Assembly (NCBI GenBank): GCA_028829895.1
Contig: CM054182.1
Span: 64,386,879-64,450,878 of the forward strand
Length of the DNA stretch: 64,000 nt
Origin: Sinotaia quadrata
Lineage: Eukaryota > Mollusca > Gastropoda > Architaenioglossa > Viviparidae
Reading direction: 5' to 3'
This document shows, piece after piece, positions 11,901-25,700 of the stretch. A program made the position numbers and the translations under genes. The notes under the pieces are model-generated. The model did no database searches, was not told the DNA's origin, and saw only the letters and a program-made list of their open reading frames with translations. Each line of letters begins with the position of its first letter. The first letter of the stretch is position 1.

Positions 11901-14900
11901 AACTTCATGGATGATTTAATTCTAGGCACCCAGACATGGGAGGAGCACTTAACACTCTTACGAGATGTGCTAGCCAGATTAAAGCAAGCCAACCTCACTG
12001 CCCGCCCTACGAAGTGTGAAATAGCACAATTCTCCTTAGACTTCTTGGGACACAAGTTGAGTCATGGAACTATGTCGCCAAGTGAAGCTAAGATAGCACA
12101 ACTTAAGGACACTTCACAACCGCTAACAAAAACACAAGTTAGAAGTTTTCTTGGTCTTGCTAACTACTACAGAAAATTCGTACCAGATTTTAGTGCCATT
12201 GCATGTCCTCTGACTGACTTGACACGTAAGAATATGCCTACAAAAGTAGTGTGGACTGATGCATGCCAAAACGCTTTTGACACACTGAAATCTAGACTGA
12301 CTTCAGATTTAGTTGTTAAACTGCCAGATCTGACAAAACCATTCTTGTTAAGGACTGATGCTAGCAACACAGGATTAGGAGCAGTGTTATTACAAGAACA
12401 CAATGACACCAAACACCCAGTTGCATATGCAAGCCGTAAACTCACAACTACTGAACAGAAATATTCCACCAGTGAAAAGGAATGTCTTGCAATAGTTTGG
12501 GCCATAAAAAAGTTCGAAAACTATTTGTACGGAAAAACCTTTGTCATTGAGTGCGATCACCAGCCGTTGGCCTTTCTCGGACAGGCGCAATTTACGAACA
12601 GCCGTTTAATGCGTTGGTCTTTGTTTCTGACACAGTATGACGCAAATATTCATTACATCAAAGGGTCTTTGAATGTTGGCGCAGATTATATGAGTCGTGC
12701 TTGATGCCATCAAGTGCCGGTACTGATAGAATGTTGTTTAATCAATTAACTGAACCCTACGGATTCCTTCCTGTAAATATGAAATATAGTTGCACACTTT
12801 ATTTCTAGGAATGTCGAAATTTTTTTTGTGTAAATTTTTCTTCATTGTGGACTTCTACATTTTATCATACATAATTTGTAGGAGGCATTTTATCTTTGGT
12901 AAGATAAACGCCTCAAAAGCAAGGGGGTGTCACAAGTCTGATAAAAATGTCCAACCTGATGACCCACATTGCCTTGTTTACTTCAAATTCGAATATTTGA
13001 AACCCTTGGCCCTTTGTTCAAAGCTTCCTTTTTCTAGGTGCTTCTAGAACAGGTCAAGATGTTATGTAACTTTAGGACCATTGTCCAGTTCTCGAACCAA
13101 CCACATGCTTTGCGAACAGTCACGTGATACGCAATATACCTTTCTATATATGTACCCACACGCTTCCGCTCCCTCACTTCGAGCGCATTTTAGCTAATTC
13201 CATCAGCTTACTCGGGTCGTGAGAGGCAGCCGGCGCCATAGAGAATCAAGGTACCCTTCGACTTCTCTCAAAGGTATCATTTTATTTAATAGTATTTGCC
13301 TATGTATTGTTTAAGTATGTATTTGTGCTATGTATTATATGATTTCCATATACACTTGAGCATGGTTCAGAGAAATAGCTGAAAACCTATATGTTACGGA
13401 ATATAAATTTATTGTAACCATTTTTCCATTTCTGTACTTTAATTTATATTGTTTTAATTCACTAAGAGCCAGAATGCTGCGCTCGATATGAATTCTTCAT
13501 GTAATTCAATTATTGCGTGTAATTTAAATTGTAAATTGTGAAGCGCTCTGTCGGCTTGAATTACCCCTTGTATGAACATTAATTTAACGTTGTATCTATT
13601 TTATTGCTTCATACGTCATGACTGTTAAATGGAACACATGTGAGACGATTATATTTTTCTAAAATCTAATTGTAAGCGACGCGAAGTCGAAACTCTTTGT
13701 TCAGCGCATTTAATTGAGCCATGCCTAAGTAGGGCCTGTTAGGTTGAGAATTATATCCAAACACGTTGCATCCACAGGTCGGCTCATGGTTCATGTTTCA
13801 CCATGCCTCACCTGCATTAGCTTATTGGTATAAGCGTGTCGAAATCCACTCTGAGGGCCATGCTGCAAAAATTCCAGTTCCTAGCCACTAACAAAGGGGG
13901 ACTGAGGGAACGAACCGGCATGACTGAGTGTTGAGACCAAGGATACAAGAATAGAGCTAAGTGCAAAATCAAGTGTACAGATCTCAAGGGAACACTTTTC
14001 TGGCAATTTAGATTGACAAAAATCAGGCATAGGCGCGTAAAGACAGAGTGAAGACTATTCGCGTTGCATTCGATTTATTGTTAATTTGTTAAACTTTATT
14101 AAATCTTATTTTCTTTGTTAATACCTCTTAGTAGTTGATTTCTATGCACAATAGACCAATTAGATTAATTCTTAGATTTGAATGGGGGCGGATGAGCAGA
14201 AAGATTGATGACGAGTGCATATTAATTTAGAGGGATTTAACTGTTTTCAAATCTAGCTAAAAGTTCGCAGTTTATTAGTCTGTAAATTTGTCGTCTGAAC
14301 TACAAGACGCACTTTTAATTAGTCAGATAATAAATTGAGCAACCAGTCTGCGTAGAATATGAGAGGAAGAATTAATTATATTTAAAGTCTTTTAATTATT
14401 CTAAGCAGGGTCTTTAAATAAATACTGGAAACGTAACATGTGGGTCACAGCAATTTTCACATTTAAAATCTGTGTGGGTCACAGCACTTTTCAAAAATCT
14501 GTGTTATAGTTCACCTTGAACACCAGCAATCTTAGTACTCTATCTGATCAACATTTGGCTAGGATACAGAAATTCTTTCTTATTTATTTTTAAAGGACAC
14601 ATGACATAATTTGAACTAAAGTACTCACCTCAGATGATGAGTCAGTGATTGTGTCAATATATTCCTTGGCATCATGGTACTCTGACAGAGAGAAACTCTC
14701 TCCTGACATAGACTGAGCAAGTTGAATACGATCCTAATAAGATGATTAAAAAAAAAATTTCATGATTATTGAATCTCTGAAAATATTTCAAGATCCAGCA
14801 ACAACAACAATTTACTGAGAGAGAAAATTCACATTGATAATTTTATTCACTTCACATTATTAATTTTATTTGAAACATTCAAGTTTATTCAAAACAGACA

Positions 14901-16735
14901 AAATTCAAATCATTAATTTTATTCAAAACTTGACAAAAATCAAATTATTAAAGTTATTCAAAAGGCTGTGACTTTTCTACAAAAAAACTTAACATTACAA
15001 TGATAAAATCAATTTTACTTTTAACAATCTTTTTAATTCATTTAACAATAATTTTTCATTTGGAATCATGTTTCAGTGATTTGTTTTCTGACCAACAATC
15101 ACTACAATTATCAAGTTTAAGTCACTTTCTTCTCTTTGATGACCAACAGTAAATACACTTATCCTGTTTAAGTGACTTTTCTTTCTGAATTTACAAGTGC
15201 ATGTGATTTTGTCTGAGCAAGGATATATGTCCTGTCAATGATCAAAGTTAGTACTCAACAGTAAATATCTCCAATCTTGATATTTCAGTGACATTTTATA
15301 ACCAATACCCTGATTTAATTTTTTAACTTTATCAACTTTATTACTAATAATATATTTCAGCTATTGTCTCTGGTTCTGCCCATTTAAAAAAATTAAACTT
15401 CAAAATAATATTGATTCTGGAATATTTTAATTTATACAAGGTCTTGATAATTCTTATAAATATAATTATTCTACTACCAAGAAATGAGCATGAATCAAAT
15501 CTTACTTGTACACATACATATAGACTACACTTGTGTATTAATGACATGCTACAATTATCAGCAAATAAGAGAATGCATCTTTTTCGTCTTTAATATTCAA
15601 TATTCAAGTGGTTAAATATCAACTCACATGTATTCACACCATCAATGCATAACAGTTCCTTACCACATTAACAATGTTGTGCATAGGTAATAATTCATAT
15701 CCTGAATAAATAAGCAAAACATTAAGGGGACTAAGACATACTCAACACCCCACTAGTGACCAACACTGACAACTACCCCATCCTACTGAAAAAAAGTAGA
15801 GACTGCAGTGGAATCACTGAAAAAGGGGAAGGCAGCAGGAATAGACAAAATCCCTGCATAACTAATCCAAGACATAGGGAGAAGCCATGATAAGCGCCCT
15901 ACTAACAATCTGCAATAAGATCTGGCAGACAGGGGAATGGCCAACACCAGGGATTCAGTCACTCATAATAACTCATCAGTTGGTGGAAAAACTGGACAGG
16001 ACAGCCACTGCTTTTGGTATGGAAATCAGTGCAGAGAAGACCAAATTGATGACCAACAACACCAGTGGCACTGGCAATGACATCATGATTGGTGATCAGA
16101 AATTGGAAATAGTTAATAAATTCAAGTACTTAGGAGCCATCGTGACAGACGAGGGATCAAAACCTGAAATATTGTCCAGGATTGCAATGACAATAACCAG
16201 AAATATTGTCCAGGCTTGTGATGACAATAACAGCAATGGCAAGGCTGAATACAGTCTGGAAAGACAAAAACATCTCAGTCAGCCCAAAGATCAGACTGAT
16301 ATGCTCCTTGGTTGTATCTGTGTTTTTATATATGACTGAGTCATGGACCCTCACAGTGGATCTCAAAAGGAGGATACAAGCTACTGAAATGAGATGCTTC
16401 TGAAGGTTGCTTGGCATTTCGTACAGAGATCATGTCACGAATGAGGAAGTGGGAAACAGAATTAGGCAAGCCATTGAGCCCTATGAAGAGCTATTGGTCA
16501 GTGTGAAAAAACACAAAATGAAATGGTATGGGCATGTCACACGATCAACAGGGCTTGCCAAGACAATCATGCAAGGAGGGTAAGGAGAGAAAGACAGGAA
16601 AAGATGGGAGGATAACATCTCAGAATGGACAGGACTGAAACTGAGCAATATGGTAAGATTAGCAGAGAACAGAATGGAATGGAGGAAACTGGTTGTCAGA
16701 TCATCAGTGGTGCCCCAACAGTCGACTAGACTAAG

Positions 16736-16786
<51 letters not shown>

Positions 16787-19700
16787 CTCTTCTGGTTGTT
16801 TAAGTATAAAATTAATAGCACTCTCAAGTTCACTAACCCTGACTGTTTGAATACAGTTTTCACAGGTTAAAGTCATTAACCCTGGGTGTTTAAATATACA
16901 GTTAATATTCTTTACGAAGGTCAAGGCTTTTAGTTGTTGGTTTAAGTACAAAATATATATGAAATTATAAAGGTCAAACTTCACCCACCCGGTCTGTTTG
17001 TGGAGATGCTATTGGGGATGTCACTACCACTGGTGGCAGTTCCGAAACTAATGATTCAGCATGGATCCTTGATAATCGAGCCAACAGTTCTTTATTTTGA
17101 CGTTGTGTCTGTAAAAAAAAAAAAAATGAAAGAAATAAAACAGTGACCACCGGTCAATAGAATTGTATGGAAACAACTAATACAGTAACAGTAGAACTTC
17201 TAAACAGAGATTTACAAATTGTCAAACATTCTTGACAAGTTTTCTGATTAAAGACAATACAAATAATAAGATTATCATTAAAAAAAATAATTTGGTAAAC
17301 ATTTCTTCGCTCAAGAGATCATGCTAGGAGTCTTATACAAACAGCATTGGACTGATATCCACCTATTTTCAATTCATTCTTCCCATTTGTACAAGATGCA
17401 TGTCAGATACTCTAGCAAGGTAATAAATAAACTGTCCAACTGAATAATTCTGATGAATAATTTTGATGAATGATTTTCATTTAATTTCAAAATGTCTGGC
17501 AAGTGTTTTTAAAGAGGCTGGATTAGGTTTGCTTCAATGGACTTTGCTCCACTGATCTTTAAGACTGGCTTATACTGTTTGTATTTGGCAAATTTAGGTC
17601 AAACTAGTTCAATGCTCCAGAGTAATGTTTGGTTGAATGGCAAACTGAGTGAGCATTTGAGAAGAAATAAGCAAAATTCTAGTTTTTTGGCATTCAGATC
17701 GGCCAAATCATTGTCCTTGAAGAGAAATCAGGTGCTAAGCCACCAATGACAGGAATCTTCTATGCTAATTTGGATTTTTTTTTTTGCTTGATCATTCATC
17801 TGATCTCTCTTTTAATCATTCCTGAACAGTATACATGCAAACACACCCAAATTCTTAATTATTTCTGGTATATAAATATACTAGGTGATATATATTAACC
17901 ATTCCAATATGCTACACATCTACATTAGAATGTTTTAGTCATTCACAAATATTACAAACCTATATTACAACTTTCTTGATCACTCTCAAATATTACAACT
18001 TTCTTTTAGCCATTCCCAATAAAACAAATTTTATCAGAATTTTCTTTTAGTCATATCCTAACTGTACACATCTATAGTATAACTGTCTTTTAATGTTCCC
18101 ATGTGAAACACACCCACAATAAACTTTCTTTTATATAATCATTCCATGTGAGACACATCTATAGAGGACTTTATCTTATGTCATTCGCATGTGGGATACA
18201 TCGATATTAGGACTTTATTTCAATCATTCTCAAGTGGTATACATATATAGTAGGACTTTTATCTTAGTTATTCTCATGTGGTACACATCTATATTAGGAC
18301 TTTATCTTAGTCCTTCTCATGTGGTACACATGTATATTAGGACTTTATCTTAGTCATTCTCAAGTGATACATATCTATATTAGAATTTTATTTAATCATT
18401 CTTATTTGTTATTGCATGACAAATGTATTTTATCTTAATTATTCTCATATGGTAAGTATCTATATTAAAACTTCATCATTCTCATCTGATTACATCCATA
18501 TATTACAAGACACACATCCACATTAGAAATTTAACATCACTGAATGGCTCAGTCATCTGTACATACTTCAAACAGAGCCTGCCTAAGAGAGGCAGCTGTG
18601 TGTGGACTAGATATGGAGGTGGCATCAATTTCCAGTGAGGTCTTAAGCCGTTCCCGCTCCGTTATCATCATTCGAAGAAGCCCCTTCAATTGTTTATGTA
18701 CTAAAACATAAATGTACAACATCTAAACTGCTATTCTAGAATAAACACAAAACATATATTATTCATATTTTTATATTCATATTTTATATACTTTAAAAAT
18801 GTTCATTCTGTGATAGCTGGTTACTATAAAAAAATTACATAATTCAGAAAAAGATACAAGAGACCATTAAATGTAATAGAGGATAAAAATGGGGTTCTCC
18901 ACCTCCACCCCACCCCTATAGCACCATACAGGAATTAATGTTTCTCATGTTACAGTAAGGTAAGGTAAAGAGCAACTAATGATGTAAAATTGAGCTGCAC
19001 ATTTAATTTATTTAATACCCTTGTGGCTTCCAAACTAATTTTTTCTTCCTCCTTAATATCATCTGCTCCTTTGTGTACAAAGTTTCAAGAACTGCTGGAT
19101 ATCAACTCAATGTGCTATCAAAACAACACATTTCCATTTCCAGACAGGTGGTTTGAGACCAATGGACAAAACAGAATCACTCTTACTATTGATGCTGTGA
19201 CAGCAAAGTTGCCTGCACATATTTATGAAATAATTATTATATTTATGCTGCTAATATTTAATGTAGCAAGAATTGAAAGCAGGCTTCGTGCACTGCACCT
19301 TAAGAAACATGTAAGGAAGTCAGAATTCTCCAGAACCATAGCTAAACGATAGCCTGAAGCAAGGTTACATGTTACCCTTTGCAGAATTTTTCATGGTTAA
19401 AGTTTCTTTTAAGACAGCAAACCAAGCAGAGTAACAGCTTCCCCAGTGACACTAATCAGTTCTAGGTAATTGGCCAGTTATAAGCACCCAATGATGTGAT
19501 ACTGGCCAATAACCAATAGGAGTCATGCAGAAAGTGACCTTTTAAAAAAATCCCTTGTTCTTGTTACTTTAATTTTGTTTGTGGTCAAGTCTGGTCTTAA
19601 AGGCTGATTCTTAGCTGGTGAGTTATTTGATTGATATTATATATGATAAAGAAAGATTGGACTTAAAAATATTTTCTTGCATTTAGAACTATTAATTTTA

Positions 19701-22700
19701 TAGTTGTCATTAGACTCAGAGATGATTTCATATTCTTAGAATGTTGACTTTTATGGGTTTGCAATTAGATTTAGAAATGGTTTCATGTATTTGAGTTGAT
19801 ATTCCATGACTTGTAATTAGAGAGGTTTTCTATATTGCATTGTTGAACATATGACATTGTCCTTAGAGGAAATGTTATTCATGAATTTTATTATGTTATA
19901 TTTTATGCTCACTTGTGAATCAGGCTAATGAATTTTATTATAGGAATGTAAATTTGAGAATGCTTGTGGAGACATATGGGAGTAGAATATTTTAGACCAG
20001 AATCTTAAGCACTGTCACTGATTTGACTTTTTCCAGAGAAGAGCATGCCTTTTTTTATTGCTATCCACTTCATACTACAGTGATCCATTGCACTCTACTT
20101 GAGCAACATTGGTACGTGTGTCCAACACTATTTGTTACACTTGTTGGTAACAGGGTTGCTTGAAATTGGTTACACGAATCTTCTACCATATGGCAGAAGA
20201 TGGGTCCAGCTATGGTCTGGAGAGATTGCAAACAGAATTCTTGGAACACTTTGGGTAGCATGCCTAAATGTGCACGTTAGACCCATTATCCAATGCAGGC
20301 AAAGTGAACCTGTGACATTGGTGCCAAAATCATGCCAGTGACAACTTACATCATAAGAAGGTCATGTAAAATTAACTATTGTTCCTTTCACTCCTAATCT
20401 CATTCTTTGATGAAAAATAGACTCACAATTTGATTATTAATTACTGATCTGACTATTTTATTATTAGGATAGAGATTGAATAAGTGATGGACATTATCTG
20501 AACATTTATCCTCCTCTGTAGTATGTGTCCTTTTTTCAACTGTATTCATTTGTTCTTTTTGACCATTGATTTAATAAATTTATTGTTTCTTATTTGTCCC
20601 TCTCTTATGCATACTATTTAAATTATATGTTTGGAGTAATAGTGAGTTGATGAGGGTTTGTTAAAGTAACTTAAAAGACAGATCCAATTACTCCTTCGGT
20701 AAGAAGTTCCACCTATGGAAGAAATTATGTGTCAATAGAATGTCTATCTAAATGTTGTGAGTAGGGGTTAGAGTTCTGCATCACCAGTTGATCCGCCAAG
20801 TGGGAGACAAGTTGGGATTTATTATTATTATATAGATTAAGACTCCAGCCACTTGTATTTAGTTATGAATTATTAATTAGAATATAAAATAAAATATCTA
20901 AACTAACCATCAGTGGTGTAAGTCACACATGCAAAAGATCACTATTACTATGTACATTTAACACTTTTGTGATGATAATGGTGGTCAAAGTCCAATATAG
21001 TACAAAACACAGTCTCTGTCACTAATGATGCAAAAGATCACTTTTGCTATGCACATATAATAACACTTTTGAGATGTTAGTGGTGGTCAAAGTCCAATGC
21101 AGTACAAAACAGTCTCTGTGACTACTGATACAAAAGACAGTTGTGATGGTAGTAGTGGTCAAAAATCAACATAGTACAAAATCCACTGTCTGCCACAATT
21201 GATGCAAAAAAAATGCTACTACAATGTACATTTTTGAGATACCAAGAAAATTCATACACAGTAAGCAGGCAGTAGTATTAAAATTAGACTGCAAATCTGT
21301 AAAGTTCCTTTATAAGTATTGGTGGTATTAAGTGGACACACTGCTTGAACTGTAGTACATATTTTCAAAATAAAGTGCAAATCGTACATATTTTTTGTAC
21401 ATAATTTTGTTCTTAAGAAAAATTATATCTCCTTTATCTGGTCAACCATTGTGTCTTCTAAAGAAACTTCGAAAGTTCAAAACAGCAGTTAGGATTATAA
21501 ACAACTAATGTCACTCCATTTTACTATCTATTCACTGCAGAATACAAAATAACTCTTTTCTCTTGGTTACTGCTTCACTGTTTGGTTCCAGCCCTAAGTA
21601 TTTCTCATATATCACACACATATGTACACTCCTGCATGACACAGGTACTCATCATCAGACATGTACATTGTCAACATCCAAAATGTGCTGCCTTTGAGTG
21701 AGATACAAAAAGACCATTTTCATTTTCAAGAGGACTCTCAAAGTCACATTTTTTTATCTGCAACAATAGCACTGATCCTTTTGTGAACTATACACATGTA
21801 AATTCATTTTATTTATGTTTGTTTATTATGAATTATATGTTTGTAAATTAATTGTACTTATGTGTGTTTATATGAACTATACATTTGTAAATTCATTTTA
21901 TTTATATTTCTTTCATCAATACAAGAACATTTATTTGCTTTATATTGCTATTTTGCATGTGGATTCATCATACTGTTTTGACATTTTCTGTAGTTTGCTC
22001 GGGTGGTGTTTTAGTAGCTGGCATACGGAAATATCTTGTGTAATTTACATGTTATGATGAACAAATTTTCTTATTCATAGGATATTAATCAATCCATATT
22101 TATTATTTAATCCACAAAGTTTGTTTTACTATTTAGATTATAATTCATATAAGGATAATTTCTTCTGTTATGCAAGAGTCCACTGTAATTTTGGGGGCCT
22201 AAGAAAGATGTGTTATTTAATTAGTGTACATAAAAGAGAGCAGAACAATCCACAATAAAACAGGAACAGTTTCTAAGTAAAATAAGTTTTTTTCTGATAA
22301 TATGCATACTAGTCATATGTTCATAAAGACAAGCTGAGACAAAAGGGCCAACATAAACTCCCATGGAGGATAAAAACTTAAACTATGGAATGCAGACCCT
22401 TAGATGGGAATAATCCACTTCAAGCAAGATATGGATTTGACAAAAAGGAAAGGTAGGGCATGTCAATATGTACATATAGCAAGTATTCCGGAGAAAAACA
22501 TTTTAAATTCCTTTTTTACTATCATGTAATCAGATGCATAAACTATAGGGTAAATCATGAACAAAAGGTGGGAATATTTTAAAATGAAATAATACACAAA
22601 TTATGCAGGTTAAAAAGTTACCAGGTGTGATATATGGGTTTGGTTTCTCTTTCTTTTTTTTTTTTTGGGGGGGTGCAGGGGTGTTAACATTGTCTTGCTT

Positions 22701-25700
22701 ATTTTCATTAAAGGAAAAAAAAACTATGCTTGTTACTTTAAAAAAAACTTACCATTTTCTGCTGTAGATAAAAAGTTCTCTCGAACACGTATTTCCTGTA
22801 TTCGGACCTCATGCAAAGGCAGAACTGGGATGATGGGCTTTGCAGATGATTGTGTATGATCAAGATTTGCATAATGTGTGATTAAATTTGGGTTGGAAGC
22901 ACTAGAGTGAATACGGTCCATGAGAGGGGCACTCAGTAAACCACTGCTGTTGTTATTGTCCTGGCAACAGTCAATGCAGATAATTATTATGTCTTGGCAA
23001 AAGTCGATATATAACATACTGTTCTTTAGAAGTAAATCAAAGATCAGTGTATTACTTTTTTAATTCACACTAAAAGCAAAATAAAATGCAATGATAGGAA
23101 TATTATTATAAGAAGAAAAGTATTATTAGAAATAAAATTTAATCTAACATCATAAATCATTGTAAACACACACACACGATAAAAGCTGCTTAAGTTGCAT
23201 TTATCTATAATAAAGCAACCACTTCCACTAAAAGACATGAAAAATGTAAATTTTCCCTATAACTTTTATTTAGATAAATTAATTATTCATTGTTTTCAAA
23301 AGCAGCCAGTAATGGAAGTGTTTGGTATGATGAAATAACCCATTCAGTAAATTATAACATACATTTCGAATGTTTTTCAATTTCTATCTATTTGAAAGTA
23401 GTCTTTACAGTTTTATTTCTAATCTTTTAAAATAAACATTTCCAATTTTTTGCCATTAATGGAAATTTATCATTTGCATGATTCTTTAAACTATTTATCT
23501 ATTTATTTTAATTTTCTAAATTTCAGATAATGCACGAATCTGTGTGTGTATGTGTGTATAATAGTTCTTCTGTTAATGATAAAAGTATTATCCAATCCAT
23601 ATTTAATAAGTTTTTTTGATTGTGGTCAAATACATTTGAATTATGTTTGAATGTATGTATGGTATGTGAATAATAGGAGGCTAGAAAAAATGTTCATGTT
23701 CAAATTTGTTACATGAAAATATTTTGTCTTTTATTTACATGCAATTTTACTATTTAGTTTTGTGAAAGACATGTTTATTCAGGAAGATATTTAAAAGTTT
23801 ATATAATCGATAAAGATATGAAAGACACCTTTATTCAGGAAAGGATTTAAAAGTTTATATAATCATAATAAAAGAAACCAGAAAATTAGGCTAAGATACA
23901 GCTAATTTTAAACAGAGTGTAACAATATATCCACAATCCATAGAACCTCACAAAACATTTAAATATGTCTGTATGCATGCATGTACATGCCACATACGTG
24001 CGAGTGTGCGTGCGTGTGTGAATTTCTAACATTTAATTCAATGAAGAAACATTCTTCAGAATAGCATAAATTAATGGAAAAATCATAATATATGCAGTGA
24101 TACTAAAACATTCATTAACTTAACAGGGGAAATGCTCATTAATATCAACTAATCCGATTAACTTGATTCATTCATTGTGTGCTACTTAACTATTAATCCT
24201 GTGTAATTATATATTACATTTTAATTTAACTTTTTTAAGACAATCACATTTTATTTAGAACTTTTGCTTGCATATGTTAGAAAGAGTTTGCTGGGGTTGC
24301 TCTTGTCAGGACAAACATGACCAAGTCATTATTAATATAATAACTGGTGAACTCTTTTTATAAAGTAAAAATAGTTCCCATAAATTCTTATCAAAATGAT
24401 AGCAAGATAGTTAAAGGACAATTTTGTAGCTATGCCATTGTAGGGTTTTGTAAATTCACAATTTCAAAAATGTTCATTACTGTTTCTGTTCAGTGCTGCT
24501 GTTGCATACACATACATATATGCACACAGACCCGTTTGCGAATAATTTGTAAAAAAAAAATTGTTTATATTTAAAATGAGGCAATGCATATTTAAAATAA
24601 ATAATTATACTGTTTTACTTTAATGTGAATTGCTATAATTAGCTATACTGGATGGATGGATGGATGGATGGATAGTTAGGGATAGGGAGGTAGGTAAGTA
24701 GAATGACAAAGTAAGGTGAATAAAAGATGGGTTATTTATTTAATAAATGAATATTAGTACTATTGATAAAACTGGTGTTGCTCAACATAAAGTAAACAGA
24801 TATCAAATACTTACCAAAAAGTGGCCTGTTAAATCTTCAACAAAATAACACTAATTTTCTAATAATAATTAATATCTCCCCTCAAACAAGTTTTTACTAA
24901 TAAAAAAAAACCAACATCAAAAGCACTTACAAACTCTTAACAAAACTTTAACAGTCTATAAAATTAGAAACAATAAAATGTTAAACCTCAATGGGAAATA
25001 AAAAATTCATTAAATGTGAAGTGCATTTACAATTTACCTCTGATTCAGCTTTCATTATCCAATCAACTGAAAATTGATCAGATAAACAGTGTGACTACAT
25101 CAATCACAAGCAAAATATGCACCACAAATGACTAAAATTTTACTAATAAATACAACTAAGATGCTACAGTTCTAATTATACAACAACAGAAAGTGGATAT
25201 GTAAACCATTCTTTGTAAGCCTAAATAAAATCTCAAAATGCAAAGAACAGATAACCAGCAGTTTGCATAAACAATCAAATAAAGTGCAAATGAGAAAAAA
25301 AACAAAGCAAGCCAAACTAAGAACCCCAAAAAAAATATCCCTTCAAACAACAAATCCACAAATCAAGCAAAATAATGCAATCATAACATTACAAGAAGTT
25401 AGGTCGGCTGTTATGCTTTTTGTTGGAGTTAGTGAGAATTTTTAAACAAGAGAGAGAATACAAGAAACACTTAAAACTGAGAATGGATAGATCATAACAC
25501 TATGTGGTGAAAAATAAATAGCCCTGCACGCTGTCCACAGTACAGTATATACATCACCGCTCAACAACAAAATACCCAAATCCTACGCTAAGATTCCAAT
25601 GAAGCTACATTGAAAACAAATGATAAAGTGCTGTAAGTGACTCGTGCAAAAAGAACACCTACAGGAAACATGAGGATGAATTCTGCAAAATGAACATGCC

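Larger units (their letters stand above)
6267..14438 (+). mobile_element. Full-length Gmr1-like Ty3/gypsy LTR retrotransposon
   Basis: 8,172 bp: LTR (6267-7777), leader, one gag-pol ORF (8397-12704), polypurine tract (12915-12927), LTR (12928-14438). It starts TGT and ends ACA and is flanked by the 5-bp duplication TGTGG. The polymerase sequence is Ty3/gypsy type, but the order is protease-integrase-RT-RNase H, as in Ty1/copia. Established knowledge: this order with gypsy-type RT defines the Gmr1-like group, named after an element of Atlantic cod. It has no env gene and no visible chromodomain. It sits in intron 12 of the ORP gene, antisense to it, and interrupts a 34-bp minisatellite. Confidence 0.96.
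14734..16988 (-). other. Intron 11
   Basis: AT-rich, with weak duplicated stretches around 15120-15180 and 14880-14950. The RTE-like relic and its GATA tail occupy 15.74-16.79 kb in antisense orientation to the gene. Confidence 0.7.
18701..22752 (-). other. Intron 9
   Basis: Contains two family D fragments (19.4 and 20.7 kb) and a loose repeat at 20930-21200 (GATGCAAAAGATCACT, TAGTGGTGGTCAAAGTCCAA, GTACAAAAC cores, about 100-bp period). No coding signal; 21.2-22.7 kb is plain AT-rich. Confidence 0.6.

Noticed and set aside
12705..12927. Possible env gene downstream of pol
   Set aside because: Only about 220 bp separate the pol stop and the 3' LTR, with no sizeable ORF.
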